Shown here: one piece after another, positions 8,842-18,215 of the stretch
Position numbering within the stretch: the stretch's first letter is position 1
Layout of the letters: every line of letters begins with the position of its first letter
Source of the DNA: Bythopirellula polymerisocia
GTDB taxonomy: Bacteria; Planctomycetota; Planctomycetia; Pirellulales; Lacipirellulaceae
NCBI RefSeq assembly: GCF_007860015.1
Contig: NZ_SJPS01000011.1
Coordinates: 21,479 to 85,478, forward strand
Reading direction: 5' to 3'
DNA length: 64,000 bases
Translations under genes and position numbers: made by a program
The notes under the pieces: generated by a model
Seen by the model: only the letters and a program-made list of their open reading frames with translations
The model's database searches: none
Told to the model about the DNA's origin: nothing

Positions 8842-11800
8842 TCACTTGCCAAAATGCTTTTTCGCCAGTTCACTTAGTGCCTTGAGATCGAGCTTGCCGG
8901 TGCCGAGGACGGGGATTTGCTCGACTTCCAGAAAGCAGTCTTGGCCGGGGAGCCAGAGATTTGGTAAGCCCAGTTTCGCCAAGTGATCGCAGATTTGTTG
9001 AGGGGTGTGGTCCAGCTTCGTATGGACCACGATGAGGCGTTCTCCCTTTTTCTCATCGGGGACGGCGGTGACGACCGCTCTTACGACTTCGTCTTCTTCG
9101 GTCTGCACGAAGCCCTGGATGGCTTCTTCGATGTTGATGTGGGGAACCATTTCGCCGCCGATTTTGGAGAAGCGGCTCAGTCGACCGGTGATTTGGATGA
9201 ATCCCTGCTTGTCGATGATGGCGATGTCACCGGTTACGTACCAGCCATCGCGGAGTACTTCTGCAGTTTTCTCGTGGTCTTCCAGGTAGCCCTTCATCAC
9301 GTTGGGACCCTTCACCAACAGCATGCCGGGGGTTTCAGGACCGAGAGGATCGCCTGTGTCAGGATCGACGATCTTGGCGGTGACACCGGGAATAGGTCGA
9401 CCGACGGTCCCTTCTCGACAGTCGACTTCGCGGCTCTGAGATCGCTTGGGAGGGACATTGACCGAGACCAGAGGCGAAAGTTCGGTCGCGCCGTAGCCTT
9501 CCACGGGTCGCACTCCAAATTTGGTTTCAAAATCTTCGCAAAGTGATGTGGGCAATTTTTCGGCACCGGCCACCACGATTTCGAGCTTGGCAAAATCTTC
9601 CGGCTCGCAGCGGCGGAGATAGGATCGCAAGAATGTGGGGGTTGAAAGCAACACGGTCACTCCCCATTTGCCGCACAATTTACCGACCTGCTTGGCGTCG
9701 AGTGGTGTGAAATGGTACACGCAGCGGACGTCGAGTCCCAGCACGGTCCACAATGTGACCATGAATCCGAACGAATGGAAAAATGGCAAGATGCCGAGTA
9801 GCGTATCGTCACTCCGCAGGTGGATCACCTGGTCAATGGCTTCGACATTGGAACCGACGTTGTGATTGGTGAGTACAACTCCCTTGGGTTCGCCGGTGGA
9901 TCCCGAGGTAAAGATCACGGTCAATTCGTCGTCGCTCGTCATATGATGCACGCCGAGGATGCGTTCCAAGACGGGCAGCGGGGTCACATAGGCTTGTGCA
10001 ATCCCCGCGAGTTTGTCAGTGAGTTTGACCTTTGGCTTGAAATCTTCAAGCAGCACAATCTTGGCGTCGAGCTTGAGATCAAGTTTATCCATCACCTTCT
10101 TGCTCGTGAGGACGTGACGAATTCCCGCCTTACGGATACAGGCATTGAGTACGTCATTGGTGACGGTGTAATTCAGGTTGGCTGAAACTCGTCCCGCCAG
10201 GGTGACTGCCGCATTGGTGATGACTGCTCCGACCGATGGAGGTAAGAGTATGCCGACATATTTTTCATCGGACTCGATCACTTCGCGCAATAAGAGACGC
10301 CGCAAAATGAGGGTCCGCATCAATAGTGAGCCTCCTGTGGCTTCCACGCCGCTGGAATCTGCAATCTTGAAACGAAACAAACTTTTGCGACACTTGCGAA
10401 GCATCAAGCGCGGCAACACCATCATGCGTTCCTTTCGTCCAGAGACAGCGTCGGCGCCCAAATCCTGGACCGCCTGCCGCAACTGATGAATGTTATTGAC
10501 ATTTTCAACATGTTCGCCAAACCAAATCGACACCGGGCGAAAAAAAGCTCCGGTCGATTTCCGGGTAAACCGGCTCCCGTGAAAGGTAAAGATACTCCCC
10601 CACAACTCATCGAGATAGACGGGAATGACCTTGGCAGAGGTTCCCCGCAGTAGCTCGAGCGTACCCCGGCTGAAAGACTGTAACTGCCCGGAGCGACTAA
10701 TTCCGCCTTCAGGAAATATGCAGACCAATTCACCATTGTTAAGAGCTTCCCGGGCGGTCTCCATCGCCGAGCGAGTGGCCTTGGGGGTAAGCCGAAATAT
10801 GGGGATGGCCCCCATGATTCTGGCTAGTCCTTTAGCCCACCATGTCGTGAGGAGGTCACCGGTGATGATGAGTCGGATCGGTCGCGGTGAAACTGCCACC
10901 AAGAGCAAGCCATCGATCCAGGAAACATGATTAGGTACCAGGAGGGCTCCCCCCGTCTCTGGCAGGTTCTCTCTTTGATGGACCCGAATTTTGTAAAAAG
11001 TATGCGTGATCAACCACGCCAGGAAGCGAATAGACGCCTGTGGGATGATTGCAACGATGTAGATCATCACAGGGAGAGTCACTATACCGCACAATAAGAA
11101 CACATCGCGAGCGCTCAATTGCAGAAAAGGGCTTCCGGCCAGCCAGTATAGACCCGAGGTAATTAACATGCCGCTAAAGGTGAGAAAGTTGCAGGCCGCC
11201 AGGATCGATCCGCGGTTCTTAGTCTCACTATAGCGCTGCATGTAGGCTGCCAGAGGGACGTTGAACAGCCCTGAGAAGGTGCCGAGCATAAACAGCCAGA
11301 ACGCGGCACCGATATAGCTGATCGTCCATTGTTTACTGGGGTCATAGAGTTCCCCTTCCACCGTGAACAACATCACCGCACTGAAGGCCAAACCACCAGC
11401 TCCTAACGGGAGAATACCCAATTCGACTCTGCCCGCCGACCACACACCTGCCAGCACGCTACCTAGTCCCACCCCAACGATCAAAGGTACCAGCAGCATG
11501 GCCACTTGAGTTTGTTTGGTTGCCCCTCCTTGAAAGGCGAATTGGTCGATATTCAATTGGGCCATCATTGCCAGTGACCAGAAGAACATGATTCCCAGCG
11601 CAACTCGGAACATGGCAGGGTCTGCAGCGAGTGTGGACACATCTCGCCAGGTCTGCCGGGCGGCATCCCATGGAAACCTTCTTCGCCCGTTGGCAATGGG
11701 CAATTTGTGAATGAGCAGGCTCGCTGCCAAACCTGCCACGGCAAAGCCAACCATCACCGCAGCAGAGAGCCAGAGTCGTTCTAACCCACGCACTCCGGTA

Positions 11801-12339
11801 GCACTGGTAAGCCAGTTGCCTGCCACCATGCCTACGGTTACGGCAATTACGGTAGTTAATTCGAGTACGCCATTCGCCGAAGATATTTTTGATTCATGCA
11901 GTATCTCGGGGATACTGCCGAGTTTTGATGGCCCAAAGAGGGCGCTTTGAGTGCCCATTGCGGCAACGACAAGCATCATGAGAGGGACGCTCCCCAAATG
12001 GATCGCCAGCACAGCCGCGATCATGATCGCGACTTCTGCCATTTTGCAAATCACGATCACTTTTTGTTTGCTAAATCGGTCAGCTAGGTACCCAGAGGGA
12101 GCTGCCAGTAGCACGTACGGAAGCACGAAGGCGGCACTTCCAGCAGCTAGAATCCAGGAAACGCTTTCCGGTTTGACATACTGCTTGCCAATGCCAATGA
12201 CCAGCCAGCGGAGGATGTTGTCGTTGGCGGCACCCAGGAATTGGGTAACCAGCAGGCCGACAAAGCTTGCCGACAACAGGCTCCGACTGCCAATACCCTC
12301 GTCTGGCTCTGATTCACTTGGGGGTGCCGTGCTGGACAT
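8842..12339 (-). CDS. LplT-PlsC-Aas type fusion: lysophospholipid transporter / acyltransferase / acyl-ACP synthetase
   Basis: One polypeptide of about 1,165 residues carries three modules. Residues of about 15-420 form a 12-TM MFS transporter of the LplT type. Residues of about 450-650 form a PlsC acyltransferase with the HX4D motif in 'NHVSWIDGLLL' and 'FPEGGISRSG'. The last 500 residues form an AMP-binding adenylating enzyme with 'VIFTSGSTGEPKGVVLTNHN', 'GYGATELSPL' and 'GWYVTGDIAI'. By analogy to E. coli LplT and Aas it should flip lysophospholipid inward and re-acylate it with an activated fatty acid. All key motifs are intact. The ATG at 12339 is used; an in-frame TTG at 12372 is possible. 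Confidence 0.92.
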   Translation of the reverse strand: MSSTAPPSESEPDEGIGSRSLLSASFVGLLVTQFLGAANDNILRWLVIGIGKQYVKPESVSWILAAGSAAFVLPYVLLAAPSGYLADRFSKQKVIVICKMAEVAIMIAAVLAIHLGSVPLMMLVVAAMGTQSALFGPSKLGSIPEILHESKISSANGVLELTTVIAVTVGMVAGNWLTSATGVRGLERLWLSAAVMVGFAVAGLAASLLIHKLPIANGRRRFPWDAARQTWRDVSTLAADPAMFRVALGIMFFWSLAMMAQLNIDQFAFQGGATKQTQVAMLLVPLIVGVGLGSVLAGVWSAGRVELGILPLGAGGLAFSAVMLFTVEGELYDPSKQWTISYIGAAFWLFMLGTFSGLFNVPLAAYMQRYSETKNRGSILAACNFLTFSGMLITSGLYWLAGSPFLQLSARDVFLLCGIVTLPVMIYIVAIIPQASIRFLAWLITHTFYKIRVHQRENLPETGGALLVPNHVSWIDGLLLVAVSPRPIRLIITGDLLTTWWAKGLARIMGAIPIFRLTPKATRSAMETAREALNNGELVCIFPEGGISRSGQLQSFSRGTLELLRGTSAKVIPVYLDELWGSIFTFHGSRFTRKSTGAFFRPVSIWFGEHVENVNNIHQLRQAVQDLGADAVSGRKERMMVLPRLMLRKCRKSLFRFKIADSSGVEATGGSLLMRTLILRRLLLREVIESDEKYVGILLPPSVGAVITNAAVTLAGRVSANLNYTVTNDVLNACIRKAGIRHVLTSKKVMDKLDLKLDAKIVLLEDFKPKVKLTDKLAGIAQAYVTPLPVLERILGVHHMTSDDELTVIFTSGSTGEPKGVVLTNHNVGSNVEAIDQVIHLRSDDTLLGILPFFHSFGFMVTLWTVLGLDVRCVYHFTPLDAKQVGKLCGKWGVTVLLSTPTFLRSYLRRCEPEDFAKLEIVVAGAEKLPTSLCEDFETKFGVRPVEGYGATELSPLVSVNVPPKRSQSREVDCREGTVGRPIPGVTAKIVDPDTGDPLGPETPGMLLVKGPNVMKGYLEDHEKTAEVLRDGWYVTGDIAIIDKQGFIQITGRLSRFSKIGGEMVPHINIEEAIQGFVQTEEDEVVRAVVTAVPDEKKGERLIVVHTKLDHTPQQICDHLAKLGLPNLWLPGQDCFLEVEQIPVLGTGKLDLKALSELAKKHFGK

Positions 12340-12548
12340 GGACTTCGCTGAGGTGGGCAGAAGGTAAGACAAACTCTATCTTACCTAACTAGGGGAGACG
12401 ACACCAACGGCAGTTGCGTTACCTCAACCGTGGAACCAAGCTCCCAGGCAGTATATCTGGGGAGCTATTTTGCGGTTCCTTTGTACCTGCGGAAACGATT
12501 AGAGTTGAATCAGCTTACTGAATTTACCACCTCAAGGCGAACCCTAGT

Positions 12549-13079
12549 GTGAATTCCGAATTCCTGATCGATTTTATTACGGCCCTGTGGCTTGGATTTA
12601 TCGGGGCATGTATCGGCAGCTTTCTGAACGTGGTGGCGTATCGCCTGCCCAGAGGGATGTCCGTCATCTGGAAACCGTCTCACTGCCCCAAGTGTAATCA
12701 TCCAATTCGCGCTAGGGACAATGTCCCGGTTCTCGGCTGGCTGTGGCTCCGCGGGAAGTGCCGCGATTGCGGGGCAGCGATATCTCCCCGCTATGCGATT
12801 GTCGAAGCCGCGATGGGATTGGCGTTCTTCGTGGTGGCCTATTTCGAACTACTGCGTGGCAGTCCATTCACAGAACTTTCCGGAGCAATAGATGTTGTTT
12901 GGAATCCACAATGGTCGGCCATCGGAGGGTATGCTTATCACTGTCTCCTGTTGAGCGTTTTTATGACGCTTCTCCTGATGCGGCTGGATAAGACGATTTC
13001 CGTTCCAAGATTCATCGTCGGGTCGGTATTGCTTCTGATTGTTTGGCCATTGGCTTTTTTCCTATTTCGCATAAACTAG
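12549..13079 (+). CDS. prepilin peptidase relative, N-terminal domain only
   Basis: The protein opens with 'GFIGACIGSFLNVVAYRLPRGMSV' and two CxxC pairs ('CPKCNHP', 'CRDCGAA'), the classic N-terminal domain (DiS_P_DiS) of type IV prepilin peptidase/methylase. Normal PilD/GspO proteins continue with a six-TM aspartyl protease domain carrying a GxGD motif. Here only about 90 residues with one or two TM segments follow and no GxGD is present. It may be a non-peptidase paralogue or a methylation-only remnant. The GTG start follows an AAGGCG site. The next gene begins 53 bp after its stop. Confidence 0.8.
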   Translation: MNSEFLIDFITALWLGFIGACIGSFLNVVAYRLPRGMSVIWKPSHCPKCNHPIRARDNVPVLGWLWLRGKCRDCGAAISPRYAIVEAAMGLAFFVVAYFELLRGSPFTELSGAIDVVWNPQWSAIGGYAYHCLLLSVFMTLLLMRLDKTISVPRFIVGSVLLLIVWPLAFFLFRIN

Positions 13080-13132
13080 CAGCGAGTCATTTTCTACTGG
13101 TTACTTCTTGTCGATGGGTGTTAAAGTTAGCT

Positions 13133-13888
13133 ATGAATCAAGACAACCGACGCGATTTCCTGATTTCCACAGCAGGACTCACGGCCGCCAGTTGGGCGAC
13201 CTTATCCGCAACAACTTTTGCCTCCGAAAAATCGCCAGAAACGTCGCTGGTTGAGTCTGGAGATACGATTCTCTTCCAGGGGGACTCAATTACCGATGCT
13301 GGTCGCAATAAGGAGCAGAATGACAAAGTGAACCAGCAGTCTGCATTTGGAAATGGATATGCCTGGATGGCTGCCTCGGAGATGTTAGTGAGCCGCCCAG
13401 AAGGGAGCTTGCGCTGCTTCAATCGAGGCATCAGTGGAAACAAGGTTTATCAGCTTGCCGAGCGCTGGCAGATAGATTGCCTCGACTTGAAGCCCAACCT
13501 GTTGAGCATCCTTATTGGTGTGAACGACATCTGGCACAAGCTCAATGGGGACTACGACGGCACGGTGGAAGTTTACGAAACCGACCTCGACGCTTTAATT
13601 GCTCGGACAAAGGCAGCGCTTCCCGACGTCAAATTGATAGTGTGCGAACCGTTCGTCCTCAAGGTTGGCAAAGTAAACGACTCATGGTTCCCTGAGTTTG
13701 ACGAGTACCGCTCTGCTGCCAAACGGGTTTCTGATTCCGCGGGAGCCCGTTTCGTGGCCTTTCAAGCGATGTTTGATCGTGCGATTGATTATGCTCCACC
13801 GGAATACTGGGCAGCAGATGGTGTTCACCCAACTAACTTTGGTGCAGCACTGATGGCCCATACCTGGTTACAGACCGTGGGGGCATAA
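13133..13888 (+). CDS. SGNH/GDSL-type secreted hydrolase
   Basis: An esterase or lipase-like enzyme of the SGNH fold, probably deacylating a carbohydrate or lipid outside the cytoplasm. The ATG at 13133 gives 'MNQDNRRDFLISTAGLTAASWATLSATTFASE' in outline, a twin-arginine signal with the RRDFL motif. Block I (nucleophile) is 'FQGDSITDAGRN', block II glycine lies in 'NRGISGNKV', block III Asn in 'LIGVNDIW', and the Asp/His pair in 'AADGVHPTNFG', so the active site is complete. The specific substrate cannot be read from the sequence. Confidence 0.88.
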   Translation: MNQDNRRDFLISTAGLTAASWATLSATTFASEKSPETSLVESGDTILFQGDSITDAGRNKEQNDKVNQQSAFGNGYAWMAASEMLVSRPEGSLRCFNRGISGNKVYQLAERWQIDCLDLKPNLLSILIGVNDIWHKLNGDYDGTVEVYETDLDALIARTKAALPDVKLIVCEPFVLKVGKVNDSWFPEFDEYRSAAKRVSDSAGARFVAFQAMFDRAIDYAPPEYWAADGVHPTNFGAALMAHTWLQTVGA

Positions 13889-13923
13889 CTCGCTGTGGAA
13901 GTTCGTCGGCGAGAGTTGCTCAC

Positions 13924-14991
13924 TTAGGCCAATGCATCAAGCACTAAGTCGCCAACCTCGCTAGTACTGTAGCCCATTTTTCCGGCTGATTGGCTTTTCA
14001 TCTTTGTGCCGGTAACGTGCATCAGCGCGCTCATCACTCGCTCGGCGGCTTGAGCCTGCCCCAGTTGGTCGAGCAGCATGCTTACCGCGTTTATGGTGGC
14101 AATCGGGTTGATCTTTCCCGTACCGGTGTATTTTGGAGCACTGCCGCCCATTGGCTCGAACATGCTCACTCCACCAGGCTCAGGATTGATATTACCACCT
14201 GCGGCAACACCCATGCCTCCCTGTATGATACCGCTCAGGTCCGTGATGATGTCACCAAACATGTTGGTGGTCACTATCACATCGTAGAACTCTGGGTTTT
14301 TGACGATCCACATGCAGCAGGCATCGACGTGGTTGTAATCGATTTCAACATCTGGGTAGTCAGAAGCGACTTCGTTAAAGGTCCGCCACCATAGGTCGTG
14401 GCCTGTGGTCAAGACGTTGGTCTTGGCAACGAGAGTGAGCTTCTTGCCCTTGGGGTTGTCTCGCTTCTGGGTGTACTCAAAAGCATAACGAATGCAGCGT
14501 TCACAACCCTTGCGGGTGTAGATGGCAGTTTGGGTGGCGACCTCGTTGGGTGTCCCCTTATGCATAAAGCCACCGGCACCACAGTAGAGGTCTTCGGTAT
14601 TCTCGCGCACAACGACGAAATCAATGTCGTCCGGTCCCTTATCCTTGAGCGGTGTCTCTACGCCGGGGAACAATTTTACGGGACGCAGGTTAATGTACTG
14701 ATCGAGTCCGAATCGAACGTCTAAGAGGAGCTTGCGTTCGAGGATTCCCGGGGCAACATCCGGATGTCCTACGGCACCAAGCAGAATTCCGTCGAACTTG
14801 CGAAGTTGATCGAGCCCATCCGCCGGAAGGGCCTCACCCGTCTTCAGATACCGGTCTCCACCCCAATCGAGTTCGGTCAACTCCAATTGATCGGCAAAGC
14901 CCTCGATCTTCGCTACGGACTTGAGTACTTTGACGCCTTCGGCGGCAACTTCTGGACCCGTTCCATCTCCACCAATAATCGCTATTTTCAT
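13924..14991 (-). CDS. leuB: 3-isopropylmalate dehydrogenase-type enzyme
   Basis: NAD-dependent beta-decarboxylating dehydrogenase. It starts 'MKIAIIGGDGTGPEVAAEG' and has 'ILLGAVGHP', 'VVVRENTEDLY', 'HVDACCMWIVKNP' and 'TTNMFGDIITDLSG', the metal-binding Asp region. The length of 355 residues fits LeuB. The 'RENTEDLY' loop also resembles isocitrate/tartrate-type relatives, so substrate specificity is less certain than the chemistry. No other leucine gene is adjacent. The internal MKIAII start is preferred over one three codons upstream. Confidence 0.82.
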   Translation of the reverse strand: MKIAIIGGDGTGPEVAAEGVKVLKSVAKIEGFADQLELTELDWGGDRYLKTGEALPADGLDQLRKFDGILLGAVGHPDVAPGILERKLLLDVRFGLDQYINLRPVKLFPGVETPLKDKGPDDIDFVVVRENTEDLYCGAGGFMHKGTPNEVATQTAIYTRKGCERCIRYAFEYTQKRDNPKGKKLTLVAKTNVLTTGHDLWWRTFNEVASDYPDVEIDYNHVDACCMWIVKNPEFYDVIVTTNMFGDIITDLSGIIQGGMGVAAGGNINPEPGGVSMFEPMGGSAPKYTGTGKINPIATINAVSMLLDQLGQAQAAERVMSALMHVTGTKMKSQSAGKMGYSTSEVGDLVLDALA

Positions 14992-15103
14992 CGAATGCAC
15001 CGCTGATAGTTCAGATTAAGTTGTTAGCAAGAAACCGGCCATTGTAGCGGAGAATTCGCCGCAACGACTAGGGGGGCATGGCACGACTTCTAGGGTGCCA
15101 TGA

Positions 15104-15126
15104 CAGCCAAGATGGCTTCCCCCACG
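15104..15126. repeat. second copy of the AGCCA-AGA-TGGCT intergenic unit
   Basis: CAGCCAAGATGGCT followed by TCCCCCACG matches 6063-6084 except for one substitution and one extra C. Both copies lie just beyond the stop of a minus-strand gene. Confidence 0.5.
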
Positions 15127-15133
15127 ACAAGAA

Positions 15134-15709
15134 CTAACTGTGCATCCGGGGGAGCGGTTCACGTTCGGACATGATGGCCGCCTCGGCTTCATAGAGTTCC
15201 GCCAATCGTGCCTCGACGACAACTTCAGGGGCAAAATGTTTCGCTAGCCGGGTGTAAGTCGCGTGGTGGCGGGCTTCGCTTTCAAACAGGCTACGATAAA
15301 AGTTCGCCAACTCACGGTCCGCCACATGTTCCGCGAGAGCTTGGAATCGTTCACAACTGCGAGCCTCAATCAACCCGGCAACCAGCAGGCGATCGACGGC
15401 CCGTTCCGGCTCGCTTTTGCGAACGTGCGCATGTAATCGACTGCCATACTGGCTCGGCTTGAGTCGGCGGAAGCGTATGCCGCGACGCTCAAGTAGGTCC
15501 AATACCATGTGGAAATGTTCGAGTTCCTCGTTGACGATCTCAGTCATCTCCTGGCAAAGCTCGCGGTCCTCCACATAGTGGAAGATGAGATTCAATGCCG
15601 TCCCCGCAGCCTTCTTCTCGCAATGGGCGTGGTCAATGAGCACTTCTTCAAGGTTGGAATCAACTTGGGCAAGCCAACTGGCGTCGGTGGGAGCTTTAAG
15701 ATGGAGCAT
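15134..15709 (-). CDS. miaE: tRNA-(ms2io6A)-hydroxylase-like diiron protein
   Basis: MiaE hydroxylates the isopentenyl group of ms2i6A37 in tRNA. The product is a four-helix ferritin-like diiron protein: ligands come from 'EEVLIDHAHCEKKAAGT', 'EIVNEELEHFHMVLDLLERRG', 'GLIEARSCERFQAL' and 'SEARHHATYTRLA', giving the repeated E...ExxH pattern expected. The length of 191 residues from the ATG at 15709 (MLHLKAPTD) agrees with the family. Upstream in-frame codons have no similarity to it. No miaA or miaB is nearby. Confidence 0.87.
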   Translation of the reverse strand: MLHLKAPTDASWLAQVDSNLEEVLIDHAHCEKKAAGTALNLIFHYVEDRELCQEMTEIVNEELEHFHMVLDLLERRGIRFRRLKPSQYGSRLHAHVRKSEPERAVDRLLVAGLIEARSCERFQALAEHVADRELANFYRSLFESEARHHATYTRLAKHFAPEVVVEARLAELYEAEAAIMSEREPLPRMHS

Positions 15710-15740
15710 GTAAGGGTAACTCTTATATCGAAATGGGTCA

Positions 15741-16631
15741 TCATCCTCTAGTCGGAGGCACACCTGCCTCCGGGGCGTCCGGTCCAAGGTGTAGGTCAGG
15801 CTGGGTCTCGGCATAAGTCAACGAATCGCGGGCACACTTCCATACGACCATACGCTGAAATAATTTGGGTGCTAGTCGCTTCACTCGCCAGATCATGCGA
15901 ACTCGCCAACCCAAGGGCACGAAGAAGGTTCCTTTCTCTACAGCTCTGAGAGTTTCTTGTGCTATTTTAGAAGATGTCGTGGTGGACAAGTTCGTGTATT
16001 TCTGTGCGATTCTTCGAAATAAATCGTCGGTAAATTTTCCGCGTTCGAGTAGTTGCGATTGAAAGAAGCCGGGTAGCGCGACCGTGACACCAATACCCGG
16101 CTCGTGGAGTTCGTTGAGCAGTGTCTCCGAGTAAGAGACAACTCCTGCCTTCGCTGTGCTATAAGCCGCCATAGCTGGAGCGCTTAGCAGGGAGGCAACC
16201 GAGGCGATATTTACAATCGCGCCACCAGGCGCGGTCTCACGCATCCAGGGAACCATCGTATGGCAGCCATTGATCACGCCGAACAGGTTTACCTCGCAGA
16301 CACGTCGAAAATCAGAGAGGGAAGAATCCCCAATCTTCCCCGCTGCACAGATTCCGGCGTTGTTAATGAGTAAGTCCAACCGGGCCCAGTCAGCACGCAG
16401 CTTCTCAAGCAGTATGCTCCAGGCTGCGAGATCGCAAACATCAAGCTGCTCGACCTGACAGCTACCCCCGGTACTTTCAATCGCCGAATGTGTCTCCTGC
16501 GCACCCGCGAGGTCGATGTCTGCCACGACGACATGCCAGCCCTGAGCAGCCAAGTGCTGGCAAAACTCCCTGCCTAGCCCGCTGGCGCCGCCAGTAACCA
16601 GTGCGAGTCGTCGTTCGTGCGGACCTTTCAT
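15741..16631 (-). CDS. short-chain dehydrogenase/reductase
   Basis: A Rossmann-fold NAD(P) oxidoreductase. It shows 'LALVTGGASGLGREF' (TGxxxGxG), 'LINNAGI' (NNAG), the catalytic Ser in 'NIASVASLLSAP' and 'YSTAKAG' (YxxxK). The C-terminal 60 residues extend beyond the core with a basic, hydrophobic helix, as in membrane-associated SDRs acting on lipophilic substrates. The start MKGPHERR at 16631 is chosen because the Rossmann strand follows directly. The substrate is unknown. Confidence 0.85.
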   Translation of the reverse strand: MKGPHERRLALVTGGASGLGREFCQHLAAQGWHVVVADIDLAGAQETHSAIESTGGSCQVEQLDVCDLAAWSILLEKLRADWARLDLLINNAGICAAGKIGDSSLSDFRRVCEVNLFGVINGCHTMVPWMRETAPGGAIVNIASVASLLSAPAMAAYSTAKAGVVSYSETLLNELHEPGIGVTVALPGFFQSQLLERGKFTDDLFRRIAQKYTNLSTTTSSKIAQETLRAVEKGTFFVPLGWRVRMIWRVKRLAPKLFQRMVVWKCARDSLTYAETQPDLHLGPDAPEAGVPPTRG

Positions 16632-16817
16632 GGGGCTATGATAGCTTTTTTTTTCAGCTACCGCAGGTCTCATAGCCAAACTGCCCGTTTCGCGATGCGA
16701 CAATTTTGCAGGCTCGTACATCAGAAGATCGGCGTCGCCGTTCGGGGCTACCCTTACTACAATCCCTATCGTTAGATATGGCTACAGCCTGAGTTTCATT
16801 GAAGAGACGAGAATCCT

Positions 16818-18215
16818 GTGCAATTACTCTCTTTGAAAGACCGAATCGCGATCCACTTCTGCTTCACCGCGGGAGTATTGCTCAATTTGTCGACTCTGGG
16901 ATTCTCACAGACCTCTTCCCGTCCTCCAGTCCAGCAACAATCGCCGACTAACGTCACGAGGGATGCTGTCAGATCCGAGGTGGCTCGTGTGAGCAGCATT
17001 TCTGGGGGAGAAGCATTTCGACCAAAGAATCCGAAAAATTCTCCGACCATTGTGGTTGCGGATGGTTTTTGTCTGGTAAGTTTGCGTGACCAACGCAAAT
17101 GGATTCAAGGGAATCCGAACATACAGATTATCATCAATGACAAGATATATCTTTTTGCTGGGATGCGCGAACGTGACATTTTTGCCGCTGATCCTGAACA
17201 TTATTTTCCCGTGCTGGATGGAGATTCGATCGTCACATTTGTAGAGAGCGGCAAGAGAATCTCGGGGAGCCTGCAATATGGATTGACTTACCGAGATCGA
17301 ATCTATTTCTTTTGCAGTGCGTCCGAGCTTGCGAAATTCCAGGCTCAGCCAGATCGATTTTTGAATGCCGATCTGGTCGATCAGGGTCACTGCGTGGTTA
17401 GCAAGGTCGACGAGCAGAAGCTTGTTCCTGGCCTGCCTGAAACGGTCTTGACTCTTGATGGCCTTCGCTACTTTTTTGCCTCGGCACTGCATCGCAAGAT
17501 TTTTGCTTCCAACCTTCAACGCTATGTGGATTCGACCGAGGCAACGCACCGAGACTTAGAAGTGCGAGTGGGTTCAAGCGAAGGTGCAGGTCTAAGTCAT
17601 GGTCTTGATAAGAATCCGAAAAGTGTAAGTGACTACTCTCGCATTGAAGCGAATCCGAAGGATACGTCGACTTCAAACAATTCGTTGGATTCAGAAGAAG
17701 ACACCTATGTTCGAGCGGCCGTCTCGGGCTACTGCCCAGTCTCCATCCGCAAACAAGGCGTCTGGGTTCGCGGGAAATCGAGATATGAAGCCACTTTTGA
17801 CGGAAAAATCTATCACATGGCTGGCCCCGAAGAACTTACTCAATTTCGAGACAATCCAGTGGAGTATCTCCCAGTACTAGGAGGCGACAGCATAGTCTCA
17901 TTCGCTGACCAAGCAGTACGAGTTCCCGGAAGTGCTTATCATCCTCTCATTGCCGGAGACAGATTGTTCTTATTTGCTGATGCAGTGGAAAAGCAGACCT
18001 TCAAAGACAATCCAGATCTCTACGAAAACGCCGACATAGCTCTTTCCGGAAATTGCATCGTAACTCTCCTAGAAGAACAGCGAGAAGAACCGGGTCTACC
18101 CGACTTTGAAACACTGTTTCAAGGGCTCAGATATCGCTTTACTTCGCAGATAACGATGGACCAATTTCTTGCCGAGCCAGAGATATATGTCGGTCAACAC
18201 TCGGTAGCCCAATAA
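16818..18215 (+). CDS. secreted protein with four YHS-like repeats
   Basis: A GTG start gives a signal peptide ending near 'LGFSQTSS'. The remaining chain is made of four related units, each with a 'G.C.VS......V.G......FDGKIY.FAG......F...P..Y.PVLGGD' pattern, for example 'DKIYLFAGMRERDIF' and 'DGKIYHMAGPEELTQF'. This pattern (aromatic strand, then F..dP..Y helix) resembles the YHS domain family, but the metal-binding Cys/His are not obvious. The units fall into two tandem pairs, pointing to a recent duplication. Function unknown; it is probably periplasmic. Its stop overlaps the end of pyrC on the other strand by 22 bp. Confidence 0.68.
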   Translation: MQLLSLKDRIAIHFCFTAGVLLNLSTLGFSQTSSRPPVQQQSPTNVTRDAVRSEVARVSSISGGEAFRPKNPKNSPTIVVADGFCLVSLRDQRKWIQGNPNIQIIINDKIYLFAGMRERDIFAADPEHYFPVLDGDSIVTFVESGKRISGSLQYGLTYRDRIYFFCSASELAKFQAQPDRFLNADLVDQGHCVVSKVDEQKLVPGLPETVLTLDGLRYFFASALHRKIFASNLQRYVDSTEATHRDLEVRVGSSEGAGLSHGLDKNPKSVSDYSRIEANPKDTSTSNNSLDSEEDTYVRAAVSGYCPVSIRKQGVWVRGKSRYEATFDGKIYHMAGPEELTQFRDNPVEYLPVLGGDSIVSFADQAVRVPGSAYHPLIAGDRLFLFADAVEKQTFKDNPDLYENADIALSGNCIVTLLEEQREEPGLPDFETLFQGLRYRFTSQITMDQFLAEPEIYVGQHSVAQ

